Notes: generated by a model from the letters alone, not told the origin. A stretch of DNA of 64,000 nt from Basidiobolus meristosporus CBS 931.73 (GCA_002104905.1 MCFE01000001.1:124001-188000); one strand, 5' to 3'; shown: positions 1 to 11,639, counted from the stretch's first letter. Program-made: numbers and translations.

Positions 1-771
1 CTTTGGTTAGGTTGTGGATGCAGCGATTAATCTCATGATCAGGATACTCGGTGGCTCCTCTGGTGCGCGCAAGCAGGGTGAATGAGGGAAACATGGGGGA
101 TACATCCTTGCCCAAATATCGCCTAACCTCCTCCCCTACCGTGGATGTGGAGTGAGACAGATCAGCGATCTTCCCATTGATGGCGACATATTTCGACCCA
201 CTCAACTCCTCAGGCGAGTACAGCTGCTTGGGAGTGCAATAGGAGTATGGAACGATCTCCACCCAAACAACAAACAATGAGGACACACCCAGCATGAGCA
301 GGAACAGAGTTATTTTCTCTCGTAAAGATTGTCTAGAGGCTGTATCTGGGTTAGTTGGCTGTGGAGATGGCAGGCGGACCACAACCTACCGGCATCTTTT
401 CCCCCCAGCCATGTGAGTATAAGATCTGGAATAAGAAGAGTGAAGACCCGTGAAATCAGCTCCCAGCCTCTCCGAGTTTTGGATGGATTTGGGTAGCCGT
501 GCGACAATGCGAGCGAATTTTGGGAACCTCTTCGAAACGATCCTGCCTCTGACTGTGACGCGTAAAATTTCTCGGCCTCAAACGATGGAAGCTTCTTGTG
601 GTCATCCCATGGATTGAAGTTGAACTGTGTAGTGTATTCGCCATCTTTACATGGTAATATCAGCGTTTGACTGAGTGACAGCGCAAGAATGTGCGTACCT
701 TGTGACCCTCTGTGACCGCGAAGTTGCCGATATAACGAAGGTTTGCTGTATTTCTTGTTTGACGATGTCAT
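1..771 (-). CDS. Chitin synthase, N-terminal part (cytochrome-b5-like class), runs off the left edge
   Basis: This is the 5' part of a membrane-bound chitin synthase that makes cell-wall chitin from UDP-GlcNAc. I place the start at the ATG at 771, giving MTSSNKKYSK. A 50-bp intron at 340-389 (GTAGGT...ACAG) joins the segment ending WLGGKDA to one starting ASRQSLREKITLFLLM. Without this splice the frame stops at once. After the splice a membrane segment (LFLLMLGVSSLFVVWVEIV) is followed by a b5-like stretch (YVAINGKIADLS). That order, a WLGG motif, REK, a membrane helix, then the 'INGK..D.S' block, is the layout of class IV/V/VII fungal chitin synthases. A second possible intron at 645-698 (54 bp, in frame, no stop) would remove 18 residues. 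The catalytic QxxRW region lies outside the window. Family call good, exact class unsure. Confidence 0.8.
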
Positions 772-1277
772 ATTTCCAATAGCCAGCAGCAAGGGTTGTA
801 TTAGCGATCAATCAATATGGCATATTCGAGTGGCTTGATAGAGAAAATCCGCCAGCATTATGAGGCCTCCATATATATATATAGGCGGTTGTCACAAGGA
901 GGTGCATCCAGTCCCTACTCTGCATCCAATGCTTACTGCCATCCATGTAATTTTCCGATATATGAGACCTGTGCAGCGTTGGACCAAGACGTTGAGTGTT
1001 CAGCCAGATGTATGCGTACACATGCCATTGTTGACAGGAGATATCACTAACACATATCACACGTGATTTAGATTAACCGAGATTTATTCAACTTACGCAG
1101 CATTTCAATTCAACATCTCAATTTTTTCGAGAATGAGGATTACGTATTCGGTGAAGTGATCCTGCTTAGGTTATCATCTAGGGGAGTAGAATAGAGACTT
1201 CAGCTAGTGGAAAGTCTCTTATTTATCCCATACCAGTGTGAAGCTCCCAGCCAAAGAGTGACTTGGTAAAATACATC
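772..1277. other. Divergent intergenic region
   Basis: This is the shared upstream region of the chitin synthase gene (minus) and the proteasome gene (plus). Open frames here overlap each other on both strands and resemble nothing known. A TA-rich stretch lies near 870-885. I see no RNA gene or repeat. Confidence 0.5.
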
Positions 1278-2370
1278 ATGGTATGTGCTTGCGCACTAGC
1301 GGTTTGGTAGAAGAACTGGAAAGTAATCGTTCTTTGTTGGACTTTATTTAGTTTAGAAACCAATACGATAACGACATTTCTACTTGGAGTCCACAAGGAC
1401 GTATCCATCAAGTGGAATACGCCTTGGAGGCTGTCAAACAAGGTTCAGCCGCAGTGGGTCTGCGCTCAAATACCCACGCCGTGTTGGTTGGTTTGAAAGT
1501 AAGTACAACGCCGATCTTGTGATAGCACAATGCGGACGAACCCGGATTAATGGGACGTTGCCAAACAGAGAACCCCTGGTGAGCTCGCCTCCTACCAAAA
1601 GAAATTGTACCGTGTCGATGACCACATGGGGATTGCTATCGCTGGATTGACTTCGGATGCCCGTGTCCTAAGGTATATGACATATGCAGCAACAGATCTA
1701 AGCACCACTCTCTTGTCCACAAAATTGACCTCGTTTGTAGTAACTTCATGAGAGCTGAAGCCATGAAGTCAAAGATGCTCTACAACCGCCCCCTTCCTAT
1801 TCTTCGCATCGTTTCAGCCATCGCTGACAGTAAGTGGATTTGCGTGGTATATAATGGACACTGGCTAATCGTATCTGATAATACCAGAGGCCCAAGTCAA
1901 TACTCAAAACTACGGAAACAGACCTTATGGTGTCGGATTGCTCGTGATTGGATACGATGTTCGTACTTTGCTCGTTTGTTGATTGGTTTCATGTAGCGTT
2001 TATTCATAGCAATGTCATATAGGAAACTGGTCCACATCTCTTCGAATGCACCCCAGCCGGCACAAACTTCGAGTACTTCGCCATGTCCATCGGTTCCCGA
2101 TCCCAATCGGCGAAAACCTATTTGGAGAGACAGTACGAGGCCTTCCCCGAGTGCTCATTGGGCGACTTGATCCGCCACGGTATCCGCGCATTAAACGAGA
2201 CTCTACAGCAAGACAAGGAGCTTACCATCGAGAACTGCACCCTGGCCTATGTCGGCAAGGATACCCCCTTCCAGATCCTCGAAGGCCCAGAGTTGGAGCA
2301 GTACTTTGATGTTTTGAACAGATCCACTGACACCGAAGCTGCAACCACCGCACCCATGGAAACCGAATAA
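1278..2370 (+). CDS. PRE5: 20S proteasome subunit alpha-6 (PSMA1 / Pre5)
   Basis: A structural alpha-ring subunit of the 20S proteasome core, 253 residues. Exons by splice consensus and frame: 1278-1280, 1352-1498, 1569-1672, 1741-1829, 1888-1958, 2023-2370. They sum to 762 nt, exactly 254 codons. The first exon is only the ATG, and the 71-bp intron sits between codons 1 and 2. The next exon opens FRNQYDND, the conserved alpha-6 N-terminus. Family marks follow in order: [20 protein letters not shown] (the alpha-type signature), [56 protein letters not shown], and an acidic tail ending in METE. Introns are 71, 70, 68, 58 and 64 bp. The fifth donor is a non-canonical GTTCGT. Alpha subunits lack the catalytic threonine, and none is expected. 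Confidence 0.95.
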
Positions 2371-2639
2371 GCCCACCCACCATTTCTTTGTAATTAACCA
2401 AGCAACCTTTCCTCTAATTAAAATGTCAGCTCACTTGGTCCATATTATCAATACAACATCGATGGGGTTTGTTGGCTCAACACTTGGGCAGAGTTTATTA
2501 GCTCAGCTAAGAAACGGAAAGTACAAGATTATTTCAAAAGGGTTTTTTAAAGTATGGTACACATCGTGGGTAAAGTAGGCATTAATAAATGTAAGTTAAG
2601 CTTGACAAATCATAGAGTACATTGAAGCTACCAAAACAG

Positions 2640-2705
2640 TGGGGGAAAGTGAGGGTGAAGGTGAAGGTGAAGGTGAAAGTGGCGTGAAGGGTGAAAGGCG
2701 AAGGG
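2640..2705. repeat. GGTGAA-type hexamer microsatellite
   Basis: Imperfect tandem GTGAAG/GGTGAA units lie between the convergent 3' ends of the proteasome gene and the minus-strand gene that ends at 2730. Confidence 0.7.
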
Positions 2706-2729
2706 CAAAGAAGGGGCTTGCATGACCCC

Positions 2730-3622
2730 TTAGTTCTCCTCCTGAATCGCTCCGGGGAATTGGAATTCCGTGTTCGTGGTTGGGTGAAGCGGGGGTGTTT
2801 CCGAGCTGGACTCAAGCTCTGCTATCGTAGGTATAGGTGGCTGTCTATGCGCAAACAAACTCATCCGTCTGGCCAGCGCGGCTCGTTCTCGCTCTCTCCC
2901 ATGCTCAACGTCAATGGGGATGGATCTACGCCGGACCGAGAAATTAGGAAATGGATGTGGTCCATGTGCTGATAATACTGAAGGCACCGGTGCGCCAGGA
3001 CTTCTGGTGGAATGGGCTCGCGGGGGGTGGTTGTGGTTTAGTCTAGCCATCGCTGCCTGCCTCTGTAGCAAAGCGGTGAGATGTCGCGTGTTGTCTCGCG
3101 AGAGTCGTCGTTCCAGGTGGGGCCGTGCATGGGAGCTACTACCAAAATGCTCGGTAATTGCCGGCGAGTGAGAACTCGATAGAGGACCACCGACTTCATG
3201 TCGCGGAGGTGGTAGTACTTGGAGTATGGAACTTAGACTATGTTGATGGCGATGGGTCTCTGAATGATTGTGTTGTAGACGCTTTTTGCGATGTCGCTGG
3301 GTAGTATCCTGCAGAATACAATTGTTAACTACACCCTCTGGTAGAAAAGCGCCTGCTCGGGACTTGCACAAACCTTAACCAGAAACTCAAACAAGCGGCG
3401 AATGAAGTGGTCATTCTCGTCAAAGGACTCCACAAAACTTTGATAACTTATCGACGGTTCAGCCTACAACGTCAAGGTCAGTTCAGACATTCACAACACA
3501 CAAAGCACTCTGCTCAACCAACATACGTTGTCCTTCTCGCTCTTCTCCGAGACTTCATTGAACAGCTTTTTCATCTTGCGAAGTAGCTCGTCATCATACG
3601 ACTTTTCTGCCCATTTCCCCAT
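2730..3622 (-). CDS. Unrecognised 254-aa protein, three exons
   Basis: I do not recognise this protein. The model is exon 1 at 3622-3527 (MGKWAEKSYDDELL..., 32 codons), intron 3526-3464, exon 2 at 3463-3374 (30 codons), intron 3373-3309, exon 3 at 3308-2730. All three join in frame with GTATGT/TAG and GTTTGT/CAG borders. The N-terminal 60 residues look like a compact helical domain (LLRKMKKLFNEV, then HFIRRLFEFLV). The remainder is low-complexity, rich in His, Arg, Ser and Pro, and probably disordered. The ATG at 3622 is the first in frame. A pyrimidine tract ending CTCCAG lies just upstream, so a 5' UTR intron or a further upstream exon is possible. It converges on the proteasome gene and is read in the same direction as the CDC24-like gene upstream of it. 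Confidence 0.65.
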
Positions 3623-3639
3623 TTGCACTGGAGTAGTAG

Positions 3640-4017
3640 TTGTATTTAGGTAGTGTGGGGGGGGTAAACAGTACCAAGGAGTGGTGATAGTGGACGCCGG
3701 CGAAACGAGAATTCTGGTCACAATGGTAATAAAGGTGGGAACAGATCACAGACAATATTCTTCTAGAGAAAAAAAAGTCATTTGATTCCATGCAAAAAAA
3801 GACCACTTTTTCCTTAGTTTGATCAAGCTAACCACCCGCCATTTGCATGGAAACCAGTTATTGATACAACGTGACTGCACCAATCCACCCATAGGCATCA
3901 TGTGATTGGAGTTCATCATTTTATTCGATTATAGGTGAGCGATGGGTGTGCGCAGTAGTAATAAATATGCTGGACATGTACAATGCGGATGATGGCGGAT
4001 GATGGCGGGTGATTGGA
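3640..4017. other. Intergenic region
   Basis: Spacer between the 254-aa gene and the 3' end of the CDC24-like gene, both on minus. It holds a short G-run near 3656-3663 and repeats of GGCGGATGAT near 3990-4010. No gene is visible. Confidence 0.5.
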
Positions 4018-6648
4018 TCAACTGACATAGATATCTACGACCATTGCCAGCTCATTTTGTCTAGCCTCCATGTTATTGCGATTTTCAAACGCCATTTGCA
4101 CATCTTCGTCAGTGTTGATCAATATCAGATCGTTCTCCTCGTCCTTGTACTTGATTCGTAGCCTGCCTTCTATTCTGGTTCCTGAGCACAGATGGATCTT
4201 CTTTTCTACTTTCTTCAGGAGTTCCTCGAATGTCACATCCGACGGCACCACGAGCATGAAGGAGTCTTCATGATAGTTGATACGCACCTTGACGTTGGTG
4301 GAATGGTTGTGGATGTTGGGCGACGATGCGCTTCGTCTCTGTCGGTACGCTTGATCCGCTAACAAATAGGTTTTCTCCGGCCCCTGACGTTCATTCGCGA
4401 GCTGCAGCTTGCGGAACTGCTCCCCAAGAAACGCCTGGCTTTGCTCGTAAGACGAGTGCGAGGGTGGCGCCGGTGCGCTAAGGTGGCCAGGGTGCTGGCT
4501 TCCATATGAATTCTCCACCCTGGGTAAGGGAGGCATGGACATGGGCGGATATCCCGCTCCCATGGAGTGGACGTGTGCGGGATTCGACTGGCTTCGGCTT
4601 CTGTTCAGTATACCTTTGGAGGAGGAGCGTCTAAGCGAAAGTGGGACTTCATCGTCATCATGATCGTCTTGCTGATCGATAAACGAGACCGCATCATCAT
4701 CCGAGTTCCAATTGGCCTCGTGCCCCTCTAGCTCTGATAGGTTCGAGTGGGCGCGAGTGAGCCCTGGGTGTCTCGGGCCTGTCTGTTTGCTCAACCTCGA
4801 AGCCTTGTACGCATCGCGGACCTTTTCGATGGTGGATGTCCATAATTTGAATTGCTCTTCATTTACCGGGCTTAGGATCGTTTCGGAGTTGAGCCAATCA
4901 ATTTTGACCGAGTAGGTACCTGCTCGAAATACGTTATTGAGTGCATGGTTTGTGGATGCGCTTACGGGCTTGACATACCATTCCGGGCGGTTGGTACCAC
5001 TGCTCGTATCTCTCGAATGAGCAGAGTGGCTTTGTTGTGCAGGGCGAGGGGCTTCTTGGAGTTCCCATTCTTGTTCGCTTTCCTGCTGGCTGCCGTTTCT
5101 TTGCAAACCAAGAGCGCCTTGTCGAAGAGGTAGAGCCAGCACTCACGCTCCACATCGTTGACAGTGGCAGAGAGTTTGTCAAACATGTGCAATTCTCCAA
5201 AATAGGACAGCGAAGGGCCATTCCAGTTCTCGATGATCTTCTCCAACTTCTTCAATTCTATAAAGTTTTCCTCCTTGCGCTGTGTCTCGTTGACTCGATC
5301 AGCCACTCGCTTGATGGCCACCAGACCGTCGAGGAGCTCTTGGTAGTACGGCTCATCTGGAGACATCAGCTTCGCCAATTGCTAGGTTCCAAAATTGGTT
5401 TAATGATGGTTCCATTGCACGTGATGGGCCGTAGCATCCCCGACTTACCGAAAGCAAGAGCGGATATTTGCACACTCGCTGCACTGGCTTGATGAGCAGT
5501 GATGGCAGGCCATATGTCGGCTCGACGATATGTGCCAATCTCTAGAAAATTGATGGCTTAGGGAAAGTCCCGATACATCGCCCACTCTGGTTATACTGAC
5601 CATCAAGTTCGGGGCTTCGGCCAAGGCGATTTCTGAAGCATGGGTGTAGTTGGCACAGAAGGGCTCATATGCAGTAAAGCTGTTTTCCTGTTGAGGTTTT
5701 AGCAACCTGGGAGATCCATGTGGTTGACTAAGGCTGTTACCATTTGAATAAACAAAGCCCCAAATCTTTGCTCAGTCGGTGGGAGCTCCGCGTTCGCCTC
5801 CACTCCGATTAGAAAGCGTCTTTGAAAGTCAACAAGTCCATTGAGGTTGGCAAATAGATTTCGCAGGATGTCGTTGGAAACCACCTTTTGTGCCTGAAGT
5901 TCATGCATATACCCCTGTGAGAAGATTAACAAGGTTTCTTTGCCGAGTGCGAAGTGTTGGGTACCTGAAGCTTCTCCAAATCTTTGACGTACTTTCGCTC
6001 GGTGATAAGCAATTCTTTGACTGTTTGTTTACGAAGCCTCTCTTGCGCGGTACTGGAGAGGGGATCTGTTGACTGTGACTCGTTGGCACCCGTTGGAGGC
6101 ATCTCACCCTCCTCCTCTGCTGTATCATCCTCCAATAAACCCTTCTCCACCATTCTTTGTAGGAGCAATTCCACAGTATGAGAAACCTGCCTATCGGTTA
6201 GAGCCAGGTCAGATACGTGCGCTTCACTCTATCTTACCTTCAAAAACTTGTTGGTATCGTCCTGATAGAGCTCCGTAATTGTAAACATATTTTCATCCGT
6301 CATTCCAAGTTGGTTTTTGCAGGCCAGTAAAAAGTGATATACGCCGTGTTTGCAGGCTTTGAGGTTTTCTAAGGTGGCCTCCTCATCTACTTCTAATAAG
6401 GTCTCTGGCTCTGTGGCGTTAAATAGTGCGCACAAGCTTGAGCCCAAGCGAAAGGTGTTCCACAACGTGGTCACCGGATTCGTTCCAGAAGGGAAAGGAC
6501 AATAGGAACTGCCGGTGGTGCACATTTCTTGCTGCGAATCCAGAAATGTGGTAAGCGAAGGGACCTTCCGCAGGCGGCGTAGAAGTCTTTGGCAGTCACC
6601 GTAAAAGGTGGACCCGTCGTCAGGTTTGGTTAAAGCAGCAGTGGACAT
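4018..6648 (-). CDS. CDC24: Cdc24/Scd1-type Rho guanine nucleotide exchange factor
   Basis: A GDP-GTP exchange factor for Cdc42-type GTPases that sets up cell polarity, predicted 763 residues. Exons: 6648-6238, 6186-5965, 5914-5741, 5687-5601, 5541-5449, 5381-4979, 4919-4018. Introns are 50-67 bp with clean GTAAGT/GTACCC/GTAACA/GTCAGT/GTATGT donors, and the codon count is integral (764 with stop). The order is the Cdc24 order: an N-terminal CDC24 calponin-like domain (about 30-137, LWNTFRLGSSLCALFN), a DH domain (about 188-365, KQTVKELLITERKYVKDL and IKPVQRVCKYPLLLS), a PH domain (about 380-510, CWLYLFDKALLVCKE), a Ser-rich linker, and a C-terminal PB1 domain (last 83 residues, VRINYHEDSFMLVVP ... 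TDEDVQMAF). The PB1 domain binds a Bem1-type scaffold in known relatives. The start is the ATG at 6648; the longer frame opens with TTG. Confidence 0.93.
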
Positions 6649-6699
6649 GGGGTAATGCAATAGTGGGAATGTTCGTCAAAGTGGGGTAAAAAAGAAACA

Positions 6700-7150
6700 A
6701 TAATACAGGAGATGTAACAACACTTTCTTTGTCGGAAGTGGAAAGAAATTTACTTATTGGAACAAGAGTAGGGTCAGTCACCTACGACAAAACAGGGTGG
6801 AAGCCTAACTGTCTAGTTATTACTTTACAAAGAAAAGTTACAAGCAAGGAATCGAGGCTCACTATGGCAGCAAGGTATATGTTAGATACAGCAGTTGGTC
6901 CATTCAAAGCTCCACTATCGCTTTGCAGAATTCCAGCTTGCTTTGTAATAATCAACATCTTAAAATCCCTATGCTAAGGGTAACTTGATTGGATCAAAGC
7001 CCCTTGCCCGTAAATTATTGATATCGAACATCAATAACCAAAATCGTTACCTATAATTAATACCTATTGCTCATCTATCTGCTTATTCAATGTATATGAC
7101 GCTCTGACCTACACTCCTGAATCCATGCATCTGCTTGGGCTTTCCATAAT
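6700..7150. other. Intergenic region, nothing recognised
   Basis: Moderately AT-rich spacer upstream of the CDC24-like gene and downstream of the small secreted protein gene. No convincing coding, RNA or repeat signal. Confidence 0.5.
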
Positions 7151-7152
7151 GT

Positions 7153-7485
7153 TTAAAATTCCTGGAAATATCTGCCTCGGGTAACCATAACGTTAGCTGG
7201 TGATTTCCGATAGTTTTGAGATGGCATTTGTGGGATATACATAATGTTATCCCCCTCTTGTAGTAGACCAGCCAACCTAGCATTAACTTGACTGAGTGTA
7301 TTCGCTCCACCCGAACGTCGCTTTGCAGCATTTCTGTACATCCTAGGCGGCCGCCAGTATTCACCATAGGAGTAACGTCTCCATGGACCATAGTAGGGAT
7401 TCATGTACCTTGGATATGGTCGCGCGCAGAGCACGTGTTCAAGAATAGCAAGGATAAGGAAAACGGAGATCGTAAGTTGGGCCAT
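7153..7485 (-). CDS. Small secreted protein (signal peptide, Arg/Tyr/Pro-rich)
   Basis: A 110-residue protein of unknown function. The start is the ATG at 7485; the longer frame begins with GTG. The N-terminus (MAQLTISVFLILAILEHVLCA) is a textbook signal peptide with likely cleavage after CA. The mature part starts RPYPRYMNPYYGPWRRYSYG, then reads WRPPRMYRNAAKRRSGG and a more ordinary tail. There is a possible dibasic processing site at KRRSGG. It has no cysteines after the signal peptide, so it is not a disulphide-rich effector of the usual kind. No family is recognised. Single-exon reading is open and uninterrupted. Confidence 0.65.
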   Translation of the reverse strand: MAQLTISVFLILAILEHVLCARPYPRYMNPYYGPWRRYSYGEYWRPPRMYRNAAKRRSGGANTLSQVNARLAGLLQEGDNIMYIPQMPSQNYRKSPANVMVTRGRYFQEF

Positions 7486-7499
7486 GTCTGCCACAGTAG

Positions 7500-8170
7500 T
7501 GATGCTCGATGATGATGATAATGATGATAATACATAAATATATATAGCTCACACAGCATGAAACTATTAAGCGTGTGATTAAAGTTTCATTCATTGAAAC
7601 ATATTGGCCATCAATTGTCACATTAGCTAAATATCCGGTCTCGCTGCTGATTGGCCATGGACAATAGACAACAAATGACCAGAAGATTTTTTTCAGCTGG
7701 TGCATCTAATCAGACAACCATTATTTAATCAGTAAATAAGCCGAAAACAGGCTGAGAATTAAGCGAACTTGATGCCCTAGTTAAAAAAAGAAACATGAAA
7801 TCATAAGCAACAAAAATTTCCCCGTAAACTTCCCTCGGGGGGCCAATATTTCTAATTGAACTTGCTGAGACCCTCTATCCCACCACGTTGGCTAGTAAGC
7901 GTTTTTGCACTCATCATTAGCCTTACACTCGCTTCATCTTTGCTCTAAACCGTTAGTTCCTCTTGTGCATTCTTGTACCCTTGTACTTTAGTGGTGTAAA
8001 TCTGTACAAATAGTTCTGTCCATAGATCCTGCATACTTGTAGACTCTACTTGGTAACGTAAAAACCTGGTCTTTCTGGTACTTTGATAACCCGAAAGGTA
8101 GCATACTCTCTGTGGAAACTTTGGAGAGTAGACGAAAACCCCTAATTTTGATATTTGAGACACGGAAAAC
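7500..8170. other. Divergent intergenic region with ATG/ATA trinucleotide run
   Basis: Upstream region of the secreted-protein gene (minus) and the PUF gene (plus). A GATGATGATAATGATGATAA microsatellite lies around 7508-7533 and a TATATATA-like stretch near 7538-7547 on the secreted-protein side. Confidence 0.55.
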
Positions 8171-8176
8171 TGCGTG

Positions 8177-11100
8177 ATGTCTCGTTACAATCCTGATGAT
8201 ATGCCAGCTTCTAGCAAGGCTGGCATCTTTCAACCAAAGGCAAAAAACCAACCCCAAGGACAGGTAAGGTCAACATTTGCCGACTTAGTGACGAAGACTC
8301 TTATTCATGAGCTTTCCCCCAGCTTGCTGCTTTGCTTCGTGGGAAATTCGACCTTGAGTATGATCCTTTCACTGGCCAAGCCAATGACATAAATCGTTCC
8401 AGCAGTGCTCCTCCAACTCAGCTGCTTGATCGACTTGGAAGATTCAACGTAAGTGTTTCGTCTGTTGCGGCTTGCCTCGACTGCATTCTAACCGATGATT
8501 TAGCCAAACCAAGATGGAGACTATTCTGCTGGAAATACTCGTCTGGAATCTGAACAAGCTTCCCAGTACTATAATCAGCCTCGCGCCGAAGCTAGATTAC
8601 CACCTGGTTATGGCTCCAACAACCAATCTTGGCAGATGTGGGCGGGTGCTGGTCTCGATACCCTAGGAAACAGTTCGAATGGGCCTTCACAAAAGGAGAA
8701 GGAGCTGGAGCGGTTCAAGGGCTTTGGTAAGTCATACAATGTTGGTATTGAAGGATCTTAGTTAGCGAGAACTGACATTTCTTGGTATAGGAGGCGAGGA
8801 CTTCTCCAACTCCCATCCCCTCGACCAGGTCAGTATTTCTACTTGGCCACATTCAATAAGCGTGTAGCTCTAACCTGATGGTTGTTATCTGGAAATATAG
8901 AGCCTTGAACCTGAGCAAGGTAGAAACCTGAGAATGGCTGAAGCCAAAAATGACCCTTGGGGATCGAATGAGATTCAGCAGATTTATGGCGGTGGAAACA
9001 ACGCAGATGCTGCTTCCCGCCGTAGAAATTTGGTCGATTTGATCCAAGATGTAAATGTTCTTTCATTCGTACACCCACACCCACACCCACACCACCAATC
9101 GTCCACTGTGTATTTACTCTCTGCTGATATTTAGGATTTTCCTCGTACTCCCTCTCCGGTGATTGCCCTTCAGCAACGACAAGCTGGAGGCTCATTCGAT
9201 GGTGGTCGTGGTGGGGTTGATGAAGGTGACTCAAGCGCTGGATATCTGCAGGATAATGACTACGATCGACTTCGTCTTAGATCCGTTGTAAATGTTGCAT
9301 TGGATGGATTGGATGAGCATTCGGCCGCACCACCCATGCGTGGGGCCAGAGGGCCTATGCCACCAAGAGCCAATTCCACCCCACCTACTCAACAATTCCA
9401 ACGCGGCCAGAAGTTAGGTTCGAATAATGATCTCAACGAGGCTAGTTTGCTGATGGATATGCGAGGCATGAGCCTTACCGATAGCGACTATGAGGCCATT
9501 CAACATGCCCGTCTCTTGCAGCAGGCCAAGTTGCAGTCCCAAGGATACAACTCCTATGTCAATGAGCTTGGCGCTACTTCTGCCTCGATGTACTCTGGGT
9601 ATGGCGGAGATGCTTATGGCTGGGATCGAGAAGAGCGTTTGGTAGGAAACGACATCTACAGTCGTGCAGATGCTCTGGGTATTTCTCCGTTGGAATATCG
9701 CCAGGCTATCCAACAGCTCCAACAACAAGGATACTCATTTAATCGCGCTGAGCAAGTTCTCGCTGCCGAGCTTGGCGCCCTGAAGCGAAACCAGTTGTAT
9801 GGCACTGGTGGAAGCGGAATCAACAGCAACACCTACTTGGGTAACTCCACCGGCGGCGCGTCCAACTTTGGTGGCCCAACGCTGCACAGATCGCATTCGT
9901 CCTACTCTCTCAACGAAAGGAAGCTTCGTAACCAGTTGCTCTTGCAGCAACAGCAGCTCAACCAGCAGCAAATGCTTCTCCGTGAGCAGCTTTTGCGCCA
10001 GCACCACGGTCACGATCTTGGTGGTAATATTGCCCCCTATGGTGCCCCTGCTAGCCAAGGAAGGCGCTCGATGACCCCTGACTTGAACATGTCCACCCTT
10101 GGGGCGGATCCCAACCATGGAATGAGAAGCGCACTCTTGGAGGAGTTCCGCAACAACAAGAACAAGAAGTATGAATTGCGAGATATTGTGGGCAGCATGG
10201 TGGAATTCAGTGGAGATCAGCATGGTTCTCGCTTCATTCAGCAGAAGCTTGAAACGGCCAACAGTGAGGAGAAGCAGCTTGTTTTCGACGAAATCCTTCC
10301 CAATGCGCTCCAACTCATGACGGATGTTTTCGGAAACTACGTGATTCAGAAGTTCTTTGAGCACGGCAACCAGGTCCAGAAGACCATCCTCGCCAAGCAG
10401 ATGGAGACCCATGTTCTGTCGCTGTCGCTGCAAATGTACGGATGCCGTGTAGTTCAAAAGGCACTTGAGCATGTGTTGACTGAGCAACAGGCGGTTTTGG
10501 TCAAGGAGCTGGACGGAAACGTTTTGAAATGCGTGAAAGATCAAAACGGGAATCATGTGATCCAGAAGGCTATCGAACGTGTGCCAGCTGAACATATCCA
10601 GTTTATCATCAACGCATTCCACGGACAGGTCTACAATCTTGCCACTCACCCCTACGGCTGCCGCGTGATCCAGCGGATGTTTGAGCACTGTACTGATGAT
10701 CAAACCAAGCCTCTGCTTGACGAGCTTCACCGCTACACCCAAAACCTTGTTCAAGACCAATACGGTAACTATGTCATCCAGCATGTACTCGAGAGAGGCA
10801 AGCCGGCCGACAGGTCGTTGGTGGTGAACAAGGTGCGCGGACAAGTGCTGCAGATGAGCAAGCACAAGTTTGCTAGTAACGTTGTTGAGAAATGTATCGC
10901 CCATGGCAGCAAACGGGACCGACAGACGCTTATCGACGAAGTCATCCAAACCAAGCCCGACGGTACCTCGGCGTTGATTGTTATGATGAAGGATCAATAT
11001 GCCAATTATGTGGTACAGAAGATGCTCGACGTGGTTGATGGTGATCAAAGGGAGATCCTTATCGCCAAGATCAAACCTCACTTGCAATCTCTCAAGAAGT

Positions 11101-11308
11101 ACACATACGGCAAGCATTTAATTTCAAGTAAGCCAATCCGAGTTTTATGTGACATTACTGAGGATTAATCTCGAGTCAACTCTCCATTTTTGTATATCTA
11201 GCCATCACCGAGGTAGAGAAGCTTGTAGCCACTTCTTCCGCGGATGCCAGTCCTCGCCCCGCTGAGGAGCGTAATGCTGAAGAGACCGCCAATCAGGAAG
11301 AGCACTAG
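8177..11308 (+). CDS. Pumilio-family (PUF) RNA-binding protein
   Basis: A cytoplasmic post-transcriptional repressor that binds mRNA 3' UTRs, predicted 907 residues. Exons: 8177-8263, 8323-8448, 8504-8726, 8791-8828, 8901-9050, 9135-11127, 11202-11308. They give an integral 908 codons with stop. The first 550 residues are low-complexity, rich in Gln, Asn, Ser and Gly, including a Q-rich [14 protein letters not shown] tract. The PUM homology domain (about 552-885) has eight repeats. The base-reading helices are SRFIQ, NYVIQ, CRVVQ, NHVIQ, CRVIQ, NYVIQ, SNVVE and NYVVQ. This is the same order of specificity residues as human PUM1 and yeast Puf3. The last exon adds an acidic tail ([12 protein letters not shown]...EETANQEEH). 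The ATG at 8177 is preceded in frame by a GTG that I did not use. Confidence 0.93.
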
Positions 11309-11639
11309 TCGAAATAATCGTCTCTTCCAAACAATCCTTCCTCGTACATAATTTCAAATCTTCCAATGTAGCCATTCCATACGAATCCACACTTTTTGAA
11401 TGTAGGCTCTATAGGGTTTAAATTTAGGTTTAAACTTAGGTTTAAATTTAATCAATAGTTTATTGAATCCATACTTCCCCATACTTCTCCATATCTCCCC
11501 TCTATTTTACCCATCCTGTCTGAATTCATGCTTTTATAGTTCGAATTCTTGTATGTAAAAGCCTCAAAATAAAGTAGCATTTCATGTTGTTAGGTAATAC
11601 AATGAGGTTGAACTTTGTCCCGAGCAAGTGGGCTGAGGG
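11309..11639. other. 3' flank of PUF gene with TTTAAA/TTTAGG repeats
   Basis: Contains about three 12-bp units of the form TTTAAATTTAGG / TTTAAACTTAGG around 11416-11450, then AT-rich DNA. No gene seen. Confidence 0.5.

Noticed and set aside
812-1066. Overlapping 70-80-codon ORFs on both strands
   Set aside because: Short, mutually overlapping, no coding character, in a promoter region.
9735-11117. 460-codon minus-strand ORF opposite the PUF exon
   Set aside because: Antisense shadow of eight regular PUF repeats. The plus strand has clear family motifs.
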